Shown piece by piece: positions 7,726 through 16,205 of a stretch of DNA of 64,000 nucleotides (positions are counted from its first letter, which is position 1; every line of letters starts with the position of its first letter). Where the stretch lies: assembly GCF_024506395.1 (NCBI RefSeq), contig NZ_JANIBO010000002.1, positions 62,001-126,000 of the forward strand, given 5' to 3'. Both the position numbers and the translations under genes were made by a program. The notes beneath the pieces were generated by a model, which searched no databases, was not told the origin of the DNA, and saw nothing but the letters and a program-made list of their open reading frames with translations. This DNA comes from Cetobacterium sp. NK01 (GTDB lineage Bacteria > Fusobacteriota > Fusobacteriia > Fusobacteriales > Fusobacteriaceae).

Positions 7726-8175
7726 ATGAGAAGAGATCTATTTTTATTAGCTGGAGTTTTAATGGCAAGTACTTTTGCTAATGCAGAAGTAAAAAAAGAT
7801 GTTAAGTTTACAGAGGTACCTTATGGAGCTTGCTCTAAAGAGATGAGTGTAGAGGTTAAAGATGGAAAAATAGTATCATTTTCAGCAGTAAGGGGATGTC
7901 CAGGAAATTTAAATGCAATTTCTAAATTACTTCCTGGAATGGAGGTAGAAAAAGTTATTGCGCTTTTAGATGACAACGAATGCTCTGGAGCTCCAATAAA
8001 AGGGTTATCTTCATGCATGGACAACTTAGCTGAAATGTTAAAGTATCATGTTAATGGAGAGGGAGATGGACACGTTGCAGAGTTAAGAAAGAAGCAGAGA
8101 GCACAAAAAATTGCATTCTCTTACAATGGACATGTTTGCTCAGGATGTGGACTGTGTGATGCTCGTTTTTCATAA
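7726..8175 (+). CDS. Exported TSCPD-domain protein
   Basis: The 149-residue protein has a clear signal peptide (MRRDLFLLAGVLMASTFANA, cleavage after residue 20). The mature part matches the small TSCPD domain: PYGACSKEMSVEVKDGKI, then VRGCPGNLNAISKLLPGM, then a variant of the name-giving motif, SSCMDNLAEML. TSCPD domains are normally cytoplasmic, either free-standing in anaerobes or at the C-terminus of B12-dependent ribonucleotide reductases. An added C-terminal tail carries a Cys cluster CSGCGLC near residues 139-145. Seven or more cysteines in a secreted protein suggest metal or redox binding, but no function is known to me. It has its own promoter and terminator. Confidence 0.75.
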   Translation: MRRDLFLLAGVLMASTFANAEVKKDVKFTEVPYGACSKEMSVEVKDGKIVSFSAVRGCPGNLNAISKLLPGMEVEKVIALLDDNECSGAPIKGLSSCMDNLAEMLKYHVNGEGDGHVAELRKKQRAQKIAFSYNGHVCSGCGLCDARFS

Positions 8176-8183
8176 TAATTGTT

Positions 8184-8217
8184 AAAAAGTTGCATGTTAA
8201 ACTGCAACTTTTTTTAT
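8184..8217 (+). terminator. Intrinsic terminator
   Basis: An 11-bp stem AAAAAGTTGCA / TGCAACTTTTT encloses an 8-base loop and continues into a T tract. Confidence 0.92.
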
Positions 8218-8224
8218 GCTCAAT

Positions 8225-8253
8225 TTGACCAGAGCTTTAAATCATGTTACAAT
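8225..8253 (+). promoter_or_regulatory. Sigma70-type promoter of the BCCT gene
   Basis: TTGACC (8225-8230) and TACAAT (8248-8253) are spaced by 17 bases, placing transcription start just before the ribosome site at about 8271. Confidence 0.75.
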
Positions 8254-8285
8254 ATACTTATTATTTACAAAAAGGGAGGTTTTAC

Positions 8286-9917
8286 ATGAGTGTGAACAAA
8301 AGAGGAGATATTTTATCAAATAACAACAGAGCAAATTTTTTTAGTAAATTTTTATTGAAAGAAAATCTAATTTTCTACATTTCATTTTTTATCATTTTTA
8401 CAATTCTATCAATTATTGGGTTAAATAAATCTCAGTTTGAAAAGATAACAAAAGTATTATTAAATTCCATAATAACAAATTTTGGATTTTTATATTTAAT
8501 AATAGTATTGTTAATAGCTTTAGTTTGTTTATATCTTTGTTGTAGTAGTTATGGAGATATTCGATTAGGAAAGGATGATTCAAAACCAGAATATTCAAAT
8601 ATGTCTTGGTTTTCAATGCTTTTTTCAGCTGGAATGGGAGTAGGGCTAGTATTCTTTGGAGTAGCAGAACCTATGACTCATTTTGTAAATCCAATAGGTG
8701 GAATAGAAAGTGGTTCGAAATCAGCAATAGATTTCGCCTTTAATACTTCGTTTTTTCATTGGGGAATACATCCGTGGGCAATATATAGTTTTTTAGCTTT
8801 AGGAATGGCATATTTTCAATTTAGAAAAGATGAGAAAGGACTAATTAGCTCTTTGTTTTCTCCTATTTTAAAAGGAAAGAAATATGAAAAACAATGTAAA
8901 ATGATAATAGATGTAATTGCGATTTTAGCAACTATAACAGGAGTAGCTACAACACTTGGATTTGGGGCACTGCAAATAAATAGTGGTCTTAATTATTTAT
9001 TTAATATTCCAAATAATATAGCTAGTCAAATTATAATAATAGGAGTTGTAACAGTTATTTTTGTATACTCTGCATTGGGATCACTAGATAAAGGAATAAA
9101 AACCTTGTCAAATTTAAATGTTTTTATATCATTTCTGTTACTATTAATTGTAATTATTTTAGGTCCAACAATAGGTATTTTTAATGTTTTTTCAGAAAGT
9201 TTAGGAAACTATTTAAATAATTTTTTAAAGATAAGTTTAAGAACAAATAGTTTTGGAGATAAAACATGGTTATCTTCGTGGACAATTTTTTATTGGTCTA
9301 ACTGGGTTGCTTGGACACCATTTGTGGGAACATTTATAGCTAGAATATCTAAAGGTCGTACTATAAGAGAGTTTATTATAGGAGTTGTAGTTATACCATC
9401 TCTAGTTTCTTTTATCTGGTTTTCAGCTTTTGGAACATTAGGAATATCTTTGGGAAAAGAGTTTGCAAAAATAGCTATAGAACATACTGAAACAGCCTTA
9501 TTCTTAGTTTTTGGAGAATATCCTTTTGGAAATTTAATGAGCGGGGTAGCAATTGTTTTATTAGCTTCATTTTTTATAACTTCAGCAGACTCAGCTACAT
9601 ATGTTTTAGGAATGATGAGCTCAGATGGAGATTTAAATCCTCCAAAATATAAAAAATTAATATGGGGAGTTTTTCAATCTCTTTTGGCAATAGCTCTTAT
9701 ATCTGCTGGAGGATTAGATATGTTGAAGACAGCGTCTATAATAATAGCATTTCCACTTTTAATTTTATTTCCAATAATGATTTTTTCTCTTTTTTATTCT
9801 CTAAAAAGAGATAGTTTTATAAAAAAGCGTATAAAATTAAAAAATGAAATAAAAAAGATGTCTTTAGAGGAGATTGGTTATCTTTCAGATACCTTAAAAG
9901 AGATAAATATGAGATAA
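8286..9917 (+). CDS. BCCT-family betaine/carnitine/choline transporter
   Basis: A 543-residue, twelve-segment sodium- or proton-coupled carrier for quaternary ammonium compounds. Diagnostic stretches are AGMGVGLVFFGVAEPM near residues 113-128 and the aromatic family signature WTIFYWSNWVAWTPFVG near 337-353. I chose the ATG at 8286, which follows AAAGGGAGG at proper spacing. An upstream in-frame ATG at 8244 lies over the -10 region and has no ribosome site. The gene is monocistronic between its own promoter and a shared terminator. The substrate is unknown; osmoprotectant uptake or trimethylamine-precursor uptake are both possible. Confidence 0.92.
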   Translation: MSVNKRGDILSNNNRANFFSKFLLKENLIFYISFFIIFTILSIIGLNKSQFEKITKVLLNSIITNFGFLYLIIVLLIALVCLYLCCSSYGDIRLGKDDSKPEYSNMSWFSMLFSAGMGVGLVFFGVAEPMTHFVNPIGGIESGSKSAIDFAFNTSFFHWGIHPWAIYSFLALGMAYFQFRKDEKGLISSLFSPILKGKKYEKQCKMIIDVIAILATITGVATTLGFGALQINSGLNYLFNIPNNIASQIIIIGVVTVIFVYSALGSLDKGIKTLSNLNVFISFLLLLIVIILGPTIGIFNVFSESLGNYLNNFLKISLRTNSFGDKTWLSSWTIFYWSNWVAWTPFVGTFIARISKGRTIREFIIGVVVIPSLVSFIWFSAFGTLGISLGKEFAKIAIEHTETALFLVFGEYPFGNLMSGVAIVLLASFFITSADSATYVLGMMSSDGDLNPPKYKKLIWGVFQSLLAIALISAGGLDMLKTASIIIAFPLLILFPIMIFSLFYSLKRDSFIKKRIKLKNEIKKMSLEEIGYLSDTLKEINMR

Positions 9918-9931
9918 AAGATTTAATTTAA

Positions 9932-9961
9932 AAGCTGTAGATGATTAGTTGTCTACAGCTT
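9932..9961. terminator. Bidirectional terminator between BCCT and lacI-type genes
   Basis: AAGCTGTAGA and TCTACAGCTT form a perfect 10-bp stem, with A/T tracts on both sides. It sits between convergent genes and overlaps the stop of the minus-strand regulator. Confidence 0.85.
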
Positions 9962-10946
9962 AATTTTTTATTTTTTCAGAGCCTTTTAATTTTAAAATAG
10001 GATTTATAATAATTTTTTGAGTATGCTCTGTATTATTTTTTAATTTTTTAAATAACATTTTTGCAGAAATCAATCCTATTTCAGAAATAGATCTAGTAAT
10101 AGAGCTTATATTTAAATTTAATATATCAAAATAATCTGGATTATCAAATCCGATGATAGAAATTTTATTTTTTTTATTAACTTCATTTTGGTATTTTATA
10201 AAACCAAGTGTAATAAGATTGCTACAGGAAAAAATAGCTGATAGATTGGAGTTTTTTGAACAAATATCCTTTGCAACATTGTAACCATCTTGAACTTCTA
10301 AGTCGATTTCATAAATAAAATTATTATTAAATTCAATATTATAAACTTTTAGAGCGTGACAATAACCAAGAAATCTATTATACATATTTTTATGTTTCAA
10401 TTTTCCAACTAAAATTCCGATATTACTATGATTCTCTTTTATTAAAGCTTCTGTTGCGAGAAAACCTGCTTTAAAATCATCTAAAAAAACTCCATCATGA
10501 TAAAAATCGAGCTCTCGATCAAATAAAACAAAGGGGATAGAATAGTCTTCTAGTTTTTTTAAATTTTTTTCAGAGTTACTACCACCAGAAGGACACATTA
10601 TAACACCTAGAATATTTGATTTAATTATAGAATCAATTGATTCTATTTCATTTTGAAAGTTTTCATCTGTATCAAAAATTAATACTTGATAGGACTCTTT
10701 TCTTGACTCTTCAGTTATCTTTTTTACAATTTCAGAAAAAAAAGGATTTTTCAAATCTGAGACAATAACAGCAATTCTTTTTATATCATTAGCTATTTTA
10801 TAAGAGTTATTATAAAATCCAGACTCTATTAAAAGTTTTTCAATTAAATCTCGTTTTTCTTTTCCTACACCTGTTTTATTATTTAAAACTCTAGATACTG
10901 TTGAAACAGAGGTGTTTGCACTTTTAGCAATTTCTTTTAATTTCAT
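9960..10946 (-). CDS. LacI-family transcriptional regulator of the fucose locus
   Basis: The 328-residue protein has an N-terminal LacI helix-turn-helix (MKLKEIAKSANTSVSTVSRV, residues 1-20, then the hinge helix region) and a periplasmic-binding-like effector domain (about 60-325) with VIVSDLKNPFFSEIV and SIIGFDNPDYFDIL. It is divergent from the fuc operon, and a perfect palindrome lies between them. The family represses sugar operons and is released by the sugar or a phosphorylated intermediate. The ligand is inferred to be L-fucose or a catabolite, from context only. The ATG at 10946 follows GGGAGGAACC. Confidence 0.9.
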   Translation of the reverse strand: MKLKEIAKSANTSVSTVSRVLNNKTGVGKEKRDLIEKLLIESGFYNNSYKIANDIKRIAVIVSDLKNPFFSEIVKKITEESRKESYQVLIFDTDENFQNEIESIDSIIKSNILGVIMCPSGGSNSEKNLKKLEDYSIPFVLFDRELDFYHDGVFLDDFKAGFLATEALIKENHSNIGILVGKLKHKNMYNRFLGYCHALKVYNIEFNNNFIYEIDLEVQDGYNVAKDICSKNSNLSAIFSCSNLITLGFIKYQNEVNKKNKISIIGFDNPDYFDILNLNISSITRSISEIGLISAKMLFKKLKNNTEHTQKIIINPILKLKGSEKIKN

Positions 10947-11037
10947 AAGGTTCCTCCCTAAAATTAAGCTGATATATTTTTAAGTATATACCAGAAATAG
11001 AAAAAAATGTATATATTTAATATAATTTTTTCTGAAA

Positions 11038-11059
11038 TTTACGCAAATTTTTGCGTAAA
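11038..11059. promoter_or_regulatory. Perfect palindromic operator in the lacI-fuc intergenic region
   Basis: Half-sites TTTACGCAAA and TTTGCGTAAA, exact reverse complements, flank a TT centre. The CG-containing word stands out in a very AT-rich gap. Position between a divergent LacI regulator and its target operon makes it the likely binding site. No second copy is visible in the window. Confidence 0.7.
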
Positions 11060-11086
11060 TAAATTATAAAATTCCTTGTTTTGTTA

Positions 11087-11115
11087 TTGATTTCAAGAAA
11101 AATATAAAGTATATA
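11087..11115 (+). promoter_or_regulatory. Candidate fuc operon promoter
   Basis: TTGATT (11087-11092) and TATATA (11110-11115) have a 17-base spacer. The palindromic operator ends 28 bases upstream of the -35. Confidence 0.5.
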
Positions 11116-11172
11116 TCTAATAGAATAAAAAATATACACAGTGTTTTACTGAAAATAGGGAGGTAATTTTAA

Positions 11173-11820
11173 TTGAAAATTGAGCATATTAGAGAAAAAA
11201 TTATTGCAACATCGCTGAAAATGTTGAGTGATCAACTTACAAATGGAACAGCAGGAAATATTAGTATCTACGATAGAAGTGAAAATTTAATCGCAATAAC
11301 TCCTTCAGGAATTCCATATTCACTTTTAAAACCTGAAGATGTATCAGTTGTTGATTTAGATGGAAATTTAATAGAAGGAAAAACACCAAGTAGTGAGTTA
11401 GAGATGCATTTAATGCTCTATAGAAATCGAAATAATATAAATGCAGTGATACATGGTCACACTAAATATTCAACAGCCATAGCATGTTTAAGAAAAAACT
11501 TACCTGCAATAGATTATATGATAGCAGTTACTGGTGACAAAGAAGTTAGATGTGCTAATTATGCAAGTTATGGAACAAAAGAACTAGCTGAAAATTGTTT
11601 TAATACTATGAGAAATTCAAGAGCGTGTCTATTAGCTAACCATGGAATAACAACAGCAGGAGAGGATATTGAAATAGCTTATAATGTTTTAACTCAAGTA
11701 GAATATATTTCAAGTTTGTATCTATTATCTTCATCTGTTGGAGAGCCAGTAATTATAGAAGATGAAGAAATATATAATATGATAGAAAGATTCAAAGATT
11801 ATGGTAAAAAAATAAAATAG
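11173..11820 (+). CDS. fucA: L-fuculose-1-phosphate aldolase-like class II aldolase
   Basis: The 215-residue protein is a zinc aldolase of the class II/adducin family. It cleaves L-fuculose 1-phosphate to dihydroxyacetone phosphate and L-lactaldehyde. The metal ligands match E. coli FucA: HGH at 94-96 and H157 in ANHGI, with the catalytic Glu at 75 in SSELEMH. NGTAGNISI near 24-32 binds the phosphate. The length equals the family norm. The start is a TTG at 11173 with a GGGAGG site. First gene of the operon. The presence of fucI downstream favours fuculose over rhamnulose phosphate. Confidence 0.88.
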   Translation: MKIEHIREKIIATSLKMLSDQLTNGTAGNISIYDRSENLIAITPSGIPYSLLKPEDVSVVDLDGNLIEGKTPSSELEMHLMLYRNRNNINAVIHGHTKYSTAIACLRKNLPAIDYMIAVTGDKEVRCANYASYGTKELAENCFNTMRNSRACLLANHGITTAGEDIEIAYNVLTQVEYISSLYLLSSSVGEPVIIEDEEIYNMIERFKDYGKKIK

Positions 11821-11829
11821 GGAGGTTTT

Positions 11830-13164
11830 ATGAAATCCGTTTTATGTTTAGATTTAGGTGCTTCTAGTGGAAGAGCAATTATTGTTACAAATAATAATAA
11901 TTGCTTAGAATTAAATGAAGTTCATAGATTTCCAACAAAAACTTTAAATAAAAATGGAAAAATTTATTGGGATTTGCCCTATATTTTAAATGAAATTAAA
12001 ATAGGAATAAAAAAAGCACTTAAAGAAAATGCAAACATTCGATCTTTAGGGATAGATACTTGGGGATGTGATTATGGATGGTTGGATGAAAATGGTCAAT
12101 TTTTTAGAAATCCAAGATCATATAGAACTTCTATACCACAAAAAGTAATTGATGAGGTTCATAATAAAATATCATTGGAAGAACACTATAATATTTGTGG
12201 AAATGGTCATTTTGCATTTAATTCAATATATCAATTATATCATGATATAAAGTATGAAAATATATTAGAGAATGGTGCTAAAGAATTTTTATTTATGCCA
12301 AACTTAATTTTATATTATTTAACAGGAGAAAAAGTATGGGAATATACTATAGCTTCTACCTCTGGATTATTAAATGCTGAAAATCGAGATTGGTCTAAAA
12401 CTATTTTCCAAAAGTTAGAACTTCCTTCAACTATTAAAGGTGAGCTGACTCATCCAGGGACTACATCTTATTTTTTAAAAGATGAAATTTTAAAAGAGTT
12501 AGATATATCTCAAAATATACCAATAGTTTGTGTTCCAGGTCATGATTCAGCTTGTGCAGTTATTGGAGCTAATTTAGATAACAATAGTGCATATTTGATA
12601 AATGGAACTTGGTCTCTTTTAGGAGTTGAGCTTTCTAAAACTATAACTGATTTAGTAGGGTTAAAAAAGGGATTGGTAAATGAAGGATCTTTAGAAAAAA
12701 AAATAAGATTTATGTCTATGACAATAGGAACGTTACCATTACAGTCTTTAAGAAATCAATGGAAAAAAGAAAATGAAGATATAGATTTCAAAGATTTTTC
12801 AAATCTAGCTAAAAATTCTATTTTGGATAATCATATTGAAATAACTGAAGAGTTTTTAAACACCACTGATATTGAAAATCTAATAAAAGATAAATATTTT
12901 AAAAAGTATCATTCTGTAATAAATTCTAAAGAAGATATTTTAAGAATAATCTATAACAGTTTAGGAAATAACTATAGAGAATCTTTAGAATTAATAAAAA
13001 CGTTATCTAATAAAGAGATCAATAATGTTGTGCTTTTAGGAGGAGGTAATCAAGATAGTTTTTTAATAGAAATTATTAAAAAATCTTTTGATTGTTCCAT
13101 TACAATAGGTCCAATTGAAGCTTCAGTTACAGGAAATGCTTTAGCACAATTTAAAAGTTTATAA
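11830..13164 (+). CDS. FGGY carbohydrate kinase, rhamnulokinase/fuculokinase type
   Basis: This 444-residue sugar kinase phosphorylates a ketose at C1. The N-terminal ATPase fold begins CLDLGASSGRA. The WDLPYILNEI segment and LGIDTWGCDYGWLDENG (about residues 76-92) are typical of the rhamnulokinase (RhaB) branch. The second domain has PGHDSACAVIGA near 237-248 and a glycine-rich ATP loop VVLLGGGNQDSFL near 396-408. By sequence it is RhaB-like; by neighbours (fucA, fucI) it probably phosphorylates L-fuculose. It starts 9 bases after fucA with GGGAGG as ribosome site. Confidence 0.85.
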   Translation: MKSVLCLDLGASSGRAIIVTNNNNCLELNEVHRFPTKTLNKNGKIYWDLPYILNEIKIGIKKALKENANIRSLGIDTWGCDYGWLDENGQFFRNPRSYRTSIPQKVIDEVHNKISLEEHYNICGNGHFAFNSIYQLYHDIKYENILENGAKEFLFMPNLILYYLTGEKVWEYTIASTSGLLNAENRDWSKTIFQKLELPSTIKGELTHPGTTSYFLKDEILKELDISQNIPIVCVPGHDSACAVIGANLDNNSAYLINGTWSLLGVELSKTITDLVGLKKGLVNEGSLEKKIRFMSMTIGTLPLQSLRNQWKKENEDIDFKDFSNLAKNSILDNHIEITEEFLNTTDIENLIKDKYFKKYHSVINSKEDILRIIYNSLGNNYRESLELIKTLSNKEINNVVLLGGGNQDSFLIEIIKKSFDCSITIGPIEASVTGNALAQFKSL

Positions 13165-13180
13165 TTAATAGGAGGAATTT

Positions 13181-14482
13181 ATGATAAAAAAAATAATTAA
13201 ATCACTTACTCTTTGTAGCATATGTTTAGCTTTTCTTGCTTGTGGAGATGAATCTAAAGATAACGATAAGGTTAAAATTAGATTATTAACTAGAATGGCT
13301 GGAACATCAAATTCAGTCAAAGTTTATAAAGATATTATTTCTCAGTTTGAACAAAAACATCCAGATGTTATTGTTGTAGATGAATCTCAAGGAGATGAAT
13401 CTTCTTTTAATAATAAATTAAAAACAGATTTAGCCTCTGGGACTTTACCTAATATTTTTAGAATACAAGGAGTCGCTAATTTAGGGGAATATGTTGATAC
13501 AAACTTATTAGCTGATATGAAACCAATTTTAGATGAAGATAAAGAGTGGGGTGAAGGATTTAATAAAGGGGCTTTAAATTATTACACAATTCCTGGGAAA
13601 GATGGAATATATGCAATTCCTATGGAACAAGGATTAATGGGATTTTATTATAACAAAGATTTGTTTAATAAAGCAGGTATTGAAAAGTTTCCTGAAACTT
13701 GGGATGAATTCTTAGTTGCTATTGATAAATTAAAAGATATTAATGTTATTCCAATTGCTTTAGGTGCAAAATCTACTTACTCAGTAGGACATTTACATAA
13801 TCAGATTTTTTATCGTTGGTTAGGTGTTGATGCAGCTAAAAAACTAGGTTCAAGAGAAATTAAGTGGACTGACCCTGAAGTTGTTCAAACTTTAGAGTTT
13901 ATAAAAGTTTTAAATGATAAAGATGCTTTTTCTCCTTCAGCTCCTGGAATAAGTAATGATATTGCTACAACTCAGTTTAAAAATGGCGAAGCAGCTATGA
14001 TATTTACTGGTCCGTGGAATATATCTACATTTGTAGATCCTGAAAAAACACCAGTTTATGCAAATATAGATTTTGCTAAATTTCCTTATTTTAAAGAAAA
14101 AGCAGAATTTAAAAATCAAGACATGCAAGTTATTAGTCCATATATGATTTCTGGAAATTTAAAAGGAAAAGAAAAAGATTATACAATTGAACTTTTAAAA
14201 ATGTTAACTTCTAAAGACGCTGGAATTAGATATGTAAATGAAGCAGAATTTTTACTTCCTCGTACTGATTTTGAAGCGGATAGAAATAAAGTAGGAGAGT
14301 TATTCTTAGCTAATAATACATTAGCTCAAACTTCTGATGGAATAGGTGTTGATGTCTTTGATTTTGATAAAATACCATCTATGCAAGATAGAACTAGAAA
14401 CTCTATTGTTAGTGTTTTAATGGGAGCTTCGCCAATGGAAGCTGGAGAAGAAATTCAAGAAGAGATTTCAAGAAAGGAGTAG
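13181..14482 (+). CDS. Sugar ABC transporter substrate-binding lipoprotein
   Basis: A 433-residue family 1 extracellular solute-binding protein. The signal sequence ends in a lipobox (FLAC, Cys at about residue 21), so it is membrane-anchored. Features of the family are IPMEQGLMGFYYNKDLFNKA near residues 147-166, WDEFL near 175 and GEAAMIFTGPWN near 270. It delivers sugar to the two permeases encoded next. The operon suggests a fucose-containing oligosaccharide or fucoside as ligand, which is inference. AGGAGG precedes the ATG. Confidence 0.88.
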   Translation: MIKKIIKSLTLCSICLAFLACGDESKDNDKVKIRLLTRMAGTSNSVKVYKDIISQFEQKHPDVIVVDESQGDESSFNNKLKTDLASGTLPNIFRIQGVANLGEYVDTNLLADMKPILDEDKEWGEGFNKGALNYYTIPGKDGIYAIPMEQGLMGFYYNKDLFNKAGIEKFPETWDEFLVAIDKLKDINVIPIALGAKSTYSVGHLHNQIFYRWLGVDAAKKLGSREIKWTDPEVVQTLEFIKVLNDKDAFSPSAPGISNDIATTQFKNGEAAMIFTGPWNISTFVDPEKTPVYANIDFAKFPYFKEKAEFKNQDMQVISPYMISGNLKGKEKDYTIELLKMLTSKDAGIRYVNEAEFLLPRTDFEADRNKVGELFLANNTLAQTSDGIGVDVFDFDKIPSMQDRTRNSIVSVLMGASPMEAGEEIQEEISRKE

Positions 14483-14485
14483 TTA

Positions 14486-15376
14486 ATGATAAAAATTCAT
14501 AAAAAATCAGATAAAATGTTAATCCTAGGATTTGTTTTACCGGCATTACTTATATATGTTGCTTTTCAAATTATCCCACTAATGGGGGCATTGGTATTTT
14601 CTGTTTCTAAATGGAATGGATTAGCTGTCTCTCCTGTTAAATTCGTTGGATTAGATAATTTTAAAATTCTTATGAATGATAAGAATTTCTTAATATCTTT
14701 AAAAAATATGATAAAAATGGTGGTATTTAGTGTTGCCTTTCATACTCCGATAGCTCTTTTGTTAGCTGTAGCTATAAACTCAAAGTGTAGAGGTCATAAA
14801 CTTTTTAAAGCTATATTCTTTGTTCCTACTATTTTTCCTTTAACTGCAGTAGGACTTATGTGGTATTTTATATTTATGCCCAATGGTGCTCTAAATTTAT
14901 TTTTAAAATCTGTAAATTTACATCAGCATGTTGTACCTTGGCTAATAAATGAAAGTACAGCTATGAATGCTATAATATCAGTTAATATTTGGGTTGGTGT
15001 TGGGTTTTATATGGTTATTTTATTGGCAGGATTAGCAACAATTCCAGATGAACTTTACGAAGCTGCACAAATTGATGGAGCTAATTCAATTAAACAATTT
15101 TTCTTAATAACTATTCCAATGTTAAAGCCAATCATAGGAATATGTATTGTTATGGATATTATAGGTTCTATTAAAGTTTTTGATCTAATATTTGCTATGA
15201 CTGAGGGTGGACCTAATGGTTTGACTAATCTACCAACAACTTTACTTTATTACGAATCTTTTAGATATGATAATTTTGGAAAGGGAAGTGCAATTGGAGT
15301 TTTACTTTTACTTTTAGCATTATCTTTAGTATTTTTAAGTAATTTTTTAACTGGAGAAAAAAGGAGGAATAAATGA
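14486..15376 (+). CDS. Sugar ABC transporter permease (MalF/UgpA type)
   Basis: The 296-residue protein has six predicted membrane spans. The EAA loop that contacts the ATPase is DELYEAAQIDGANSIKQFF near residues 188-206. It starts 3 bases after the binding protein and overlaps the next permease by 4 bases, so the pair is co-translated. It forms a heterodimer with the downstream permease. Confidence 0.9.
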   Translation: MIKIHKKSDKMLILGFVLPALLIYVAFQIIPLMGALVFSVSKWNGLAVSPVKFVGLDNFKILMNDKNFLISLKNMIKMVVFSVAFHTPIALLLAVAINSKCRGHKLFKAIFFVPTIFPLTAVGLMWYFIFMPNGALNLFLKSVNLHQHVVPWLINESTAMNAIISVNIWVGVGFYMVILLAGLATIPDELYEAAQIDGANSIKQFFLITIPMLKPIIGICIVMDIIGSIKVFDLIFAMTEGGPNGLTNLPTTLLYYESFRYDNFGKGSAIGVLLLLLALSLVFLSNFLTGEKRRNK

Positions 15377-16203
15377 AACAAAAGCAAACTCACCACGTAG
15401 TTATAACTTATTCATTTTTAATTTTTGTAAGCTTATCTTTCATAGGTCCTATGATTTTTACAGTTTTTTCTTCTTTTAAAAATAATAATGAGATATTTTC
15501 TACTCCCTTTTCAATTCCTAAAATTTTTAGGGTAGAAAATTTCATTGAAGCTTGGAATGCTGCTAATATGGGAACTTATTTTTTCAATAGTATAGTGATT
15601 TCAGTATCAACTGTTATTATTTTAATTTTTACTGCATCAATGGTTTCATTTATTTTATCGAGATTTAACTTTAAATTTAATAAGTATCTGTCAGTATTTT
15701 TTCTCCTTGGAATGATGATACCTATGCAAAGTGTATTGGTTCCTATCTCATATTTTGTGGGAGTTCTTAATCTAAAAAACAATTTAGTAGCTTTAGTTTT
15801 AGTTTATGTTGCATTTTCTTTACCATTTAGTATTTTAGTTTTGACAGGATTTATGAAAGGGATAAATAACTCTTTGATAGAAGCTGCTATTATTGATGGT
15901 GCTAGCTTTTGGCAAGTTTACTTAAAATTAGTGCTTCCTTTAAGTATGCCAGCTATTGCTACTGTATCTATTTTTAATTTTTTAGGAGCATGGAACAATG
16001 TGGTTTTTCCTCTCCTTTTTATAAATGATAATAAATTAAAGCCTATAACTCTTGGGCTTCTTAACTTTAATGGTGAGCGTGGTTCAGAATATGGATTATT
16101 AATGGCTGCTATCACAATTACAGTTTTGATACCTCTGATTATCTATATGTTATTTCAAGAAAAAATAGAAGGTGGATTAACCGCTGGAGCCATAAAGGAG
16201 TAA
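15373..16203 (+). CDS. Sugar ABC transporter permease (MalG/UgpE type)
   Basis: The 276-residue permease has six predicted membrane spans and the EAA motif NSLIEAAIIDGASFWQVYLK near residues 165-184. The ATG lies in the overlap with the previous gene, with AAGGAGG inside it. No ATPase gene follows, so the complex must use a shared MsiK/UgpC-type ATPase encoded elsewhere. This is common for family 1 oligosaccharide importers. Confidence 0.9.
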   Translation: MKQKQTHHVVITYSFLIFVSLSFIGPMIFTVFSSFKNNNEIFSTPFSIPKIFRVENFIEAWNAANMGTYFFNSIVISVSTVIILIFTASMVSFILSRFNFKFNKYLSVFFLLGMMIPMQSVLVPISYFVGVLNLKNNLVALVLVYVAFSLPFSILVLTGFMKGINNSLIEAAIIDGASFWQVYLKLVLPLSMPAIATVSIFNFLGAWNNVVFPLLFINDNKLKPITLGLLNFNGERGSEYGLLMAAITITVLIPLIIYMLFQEKIEGGLTAGAIKE

Positions 16204-16205
16204 TT

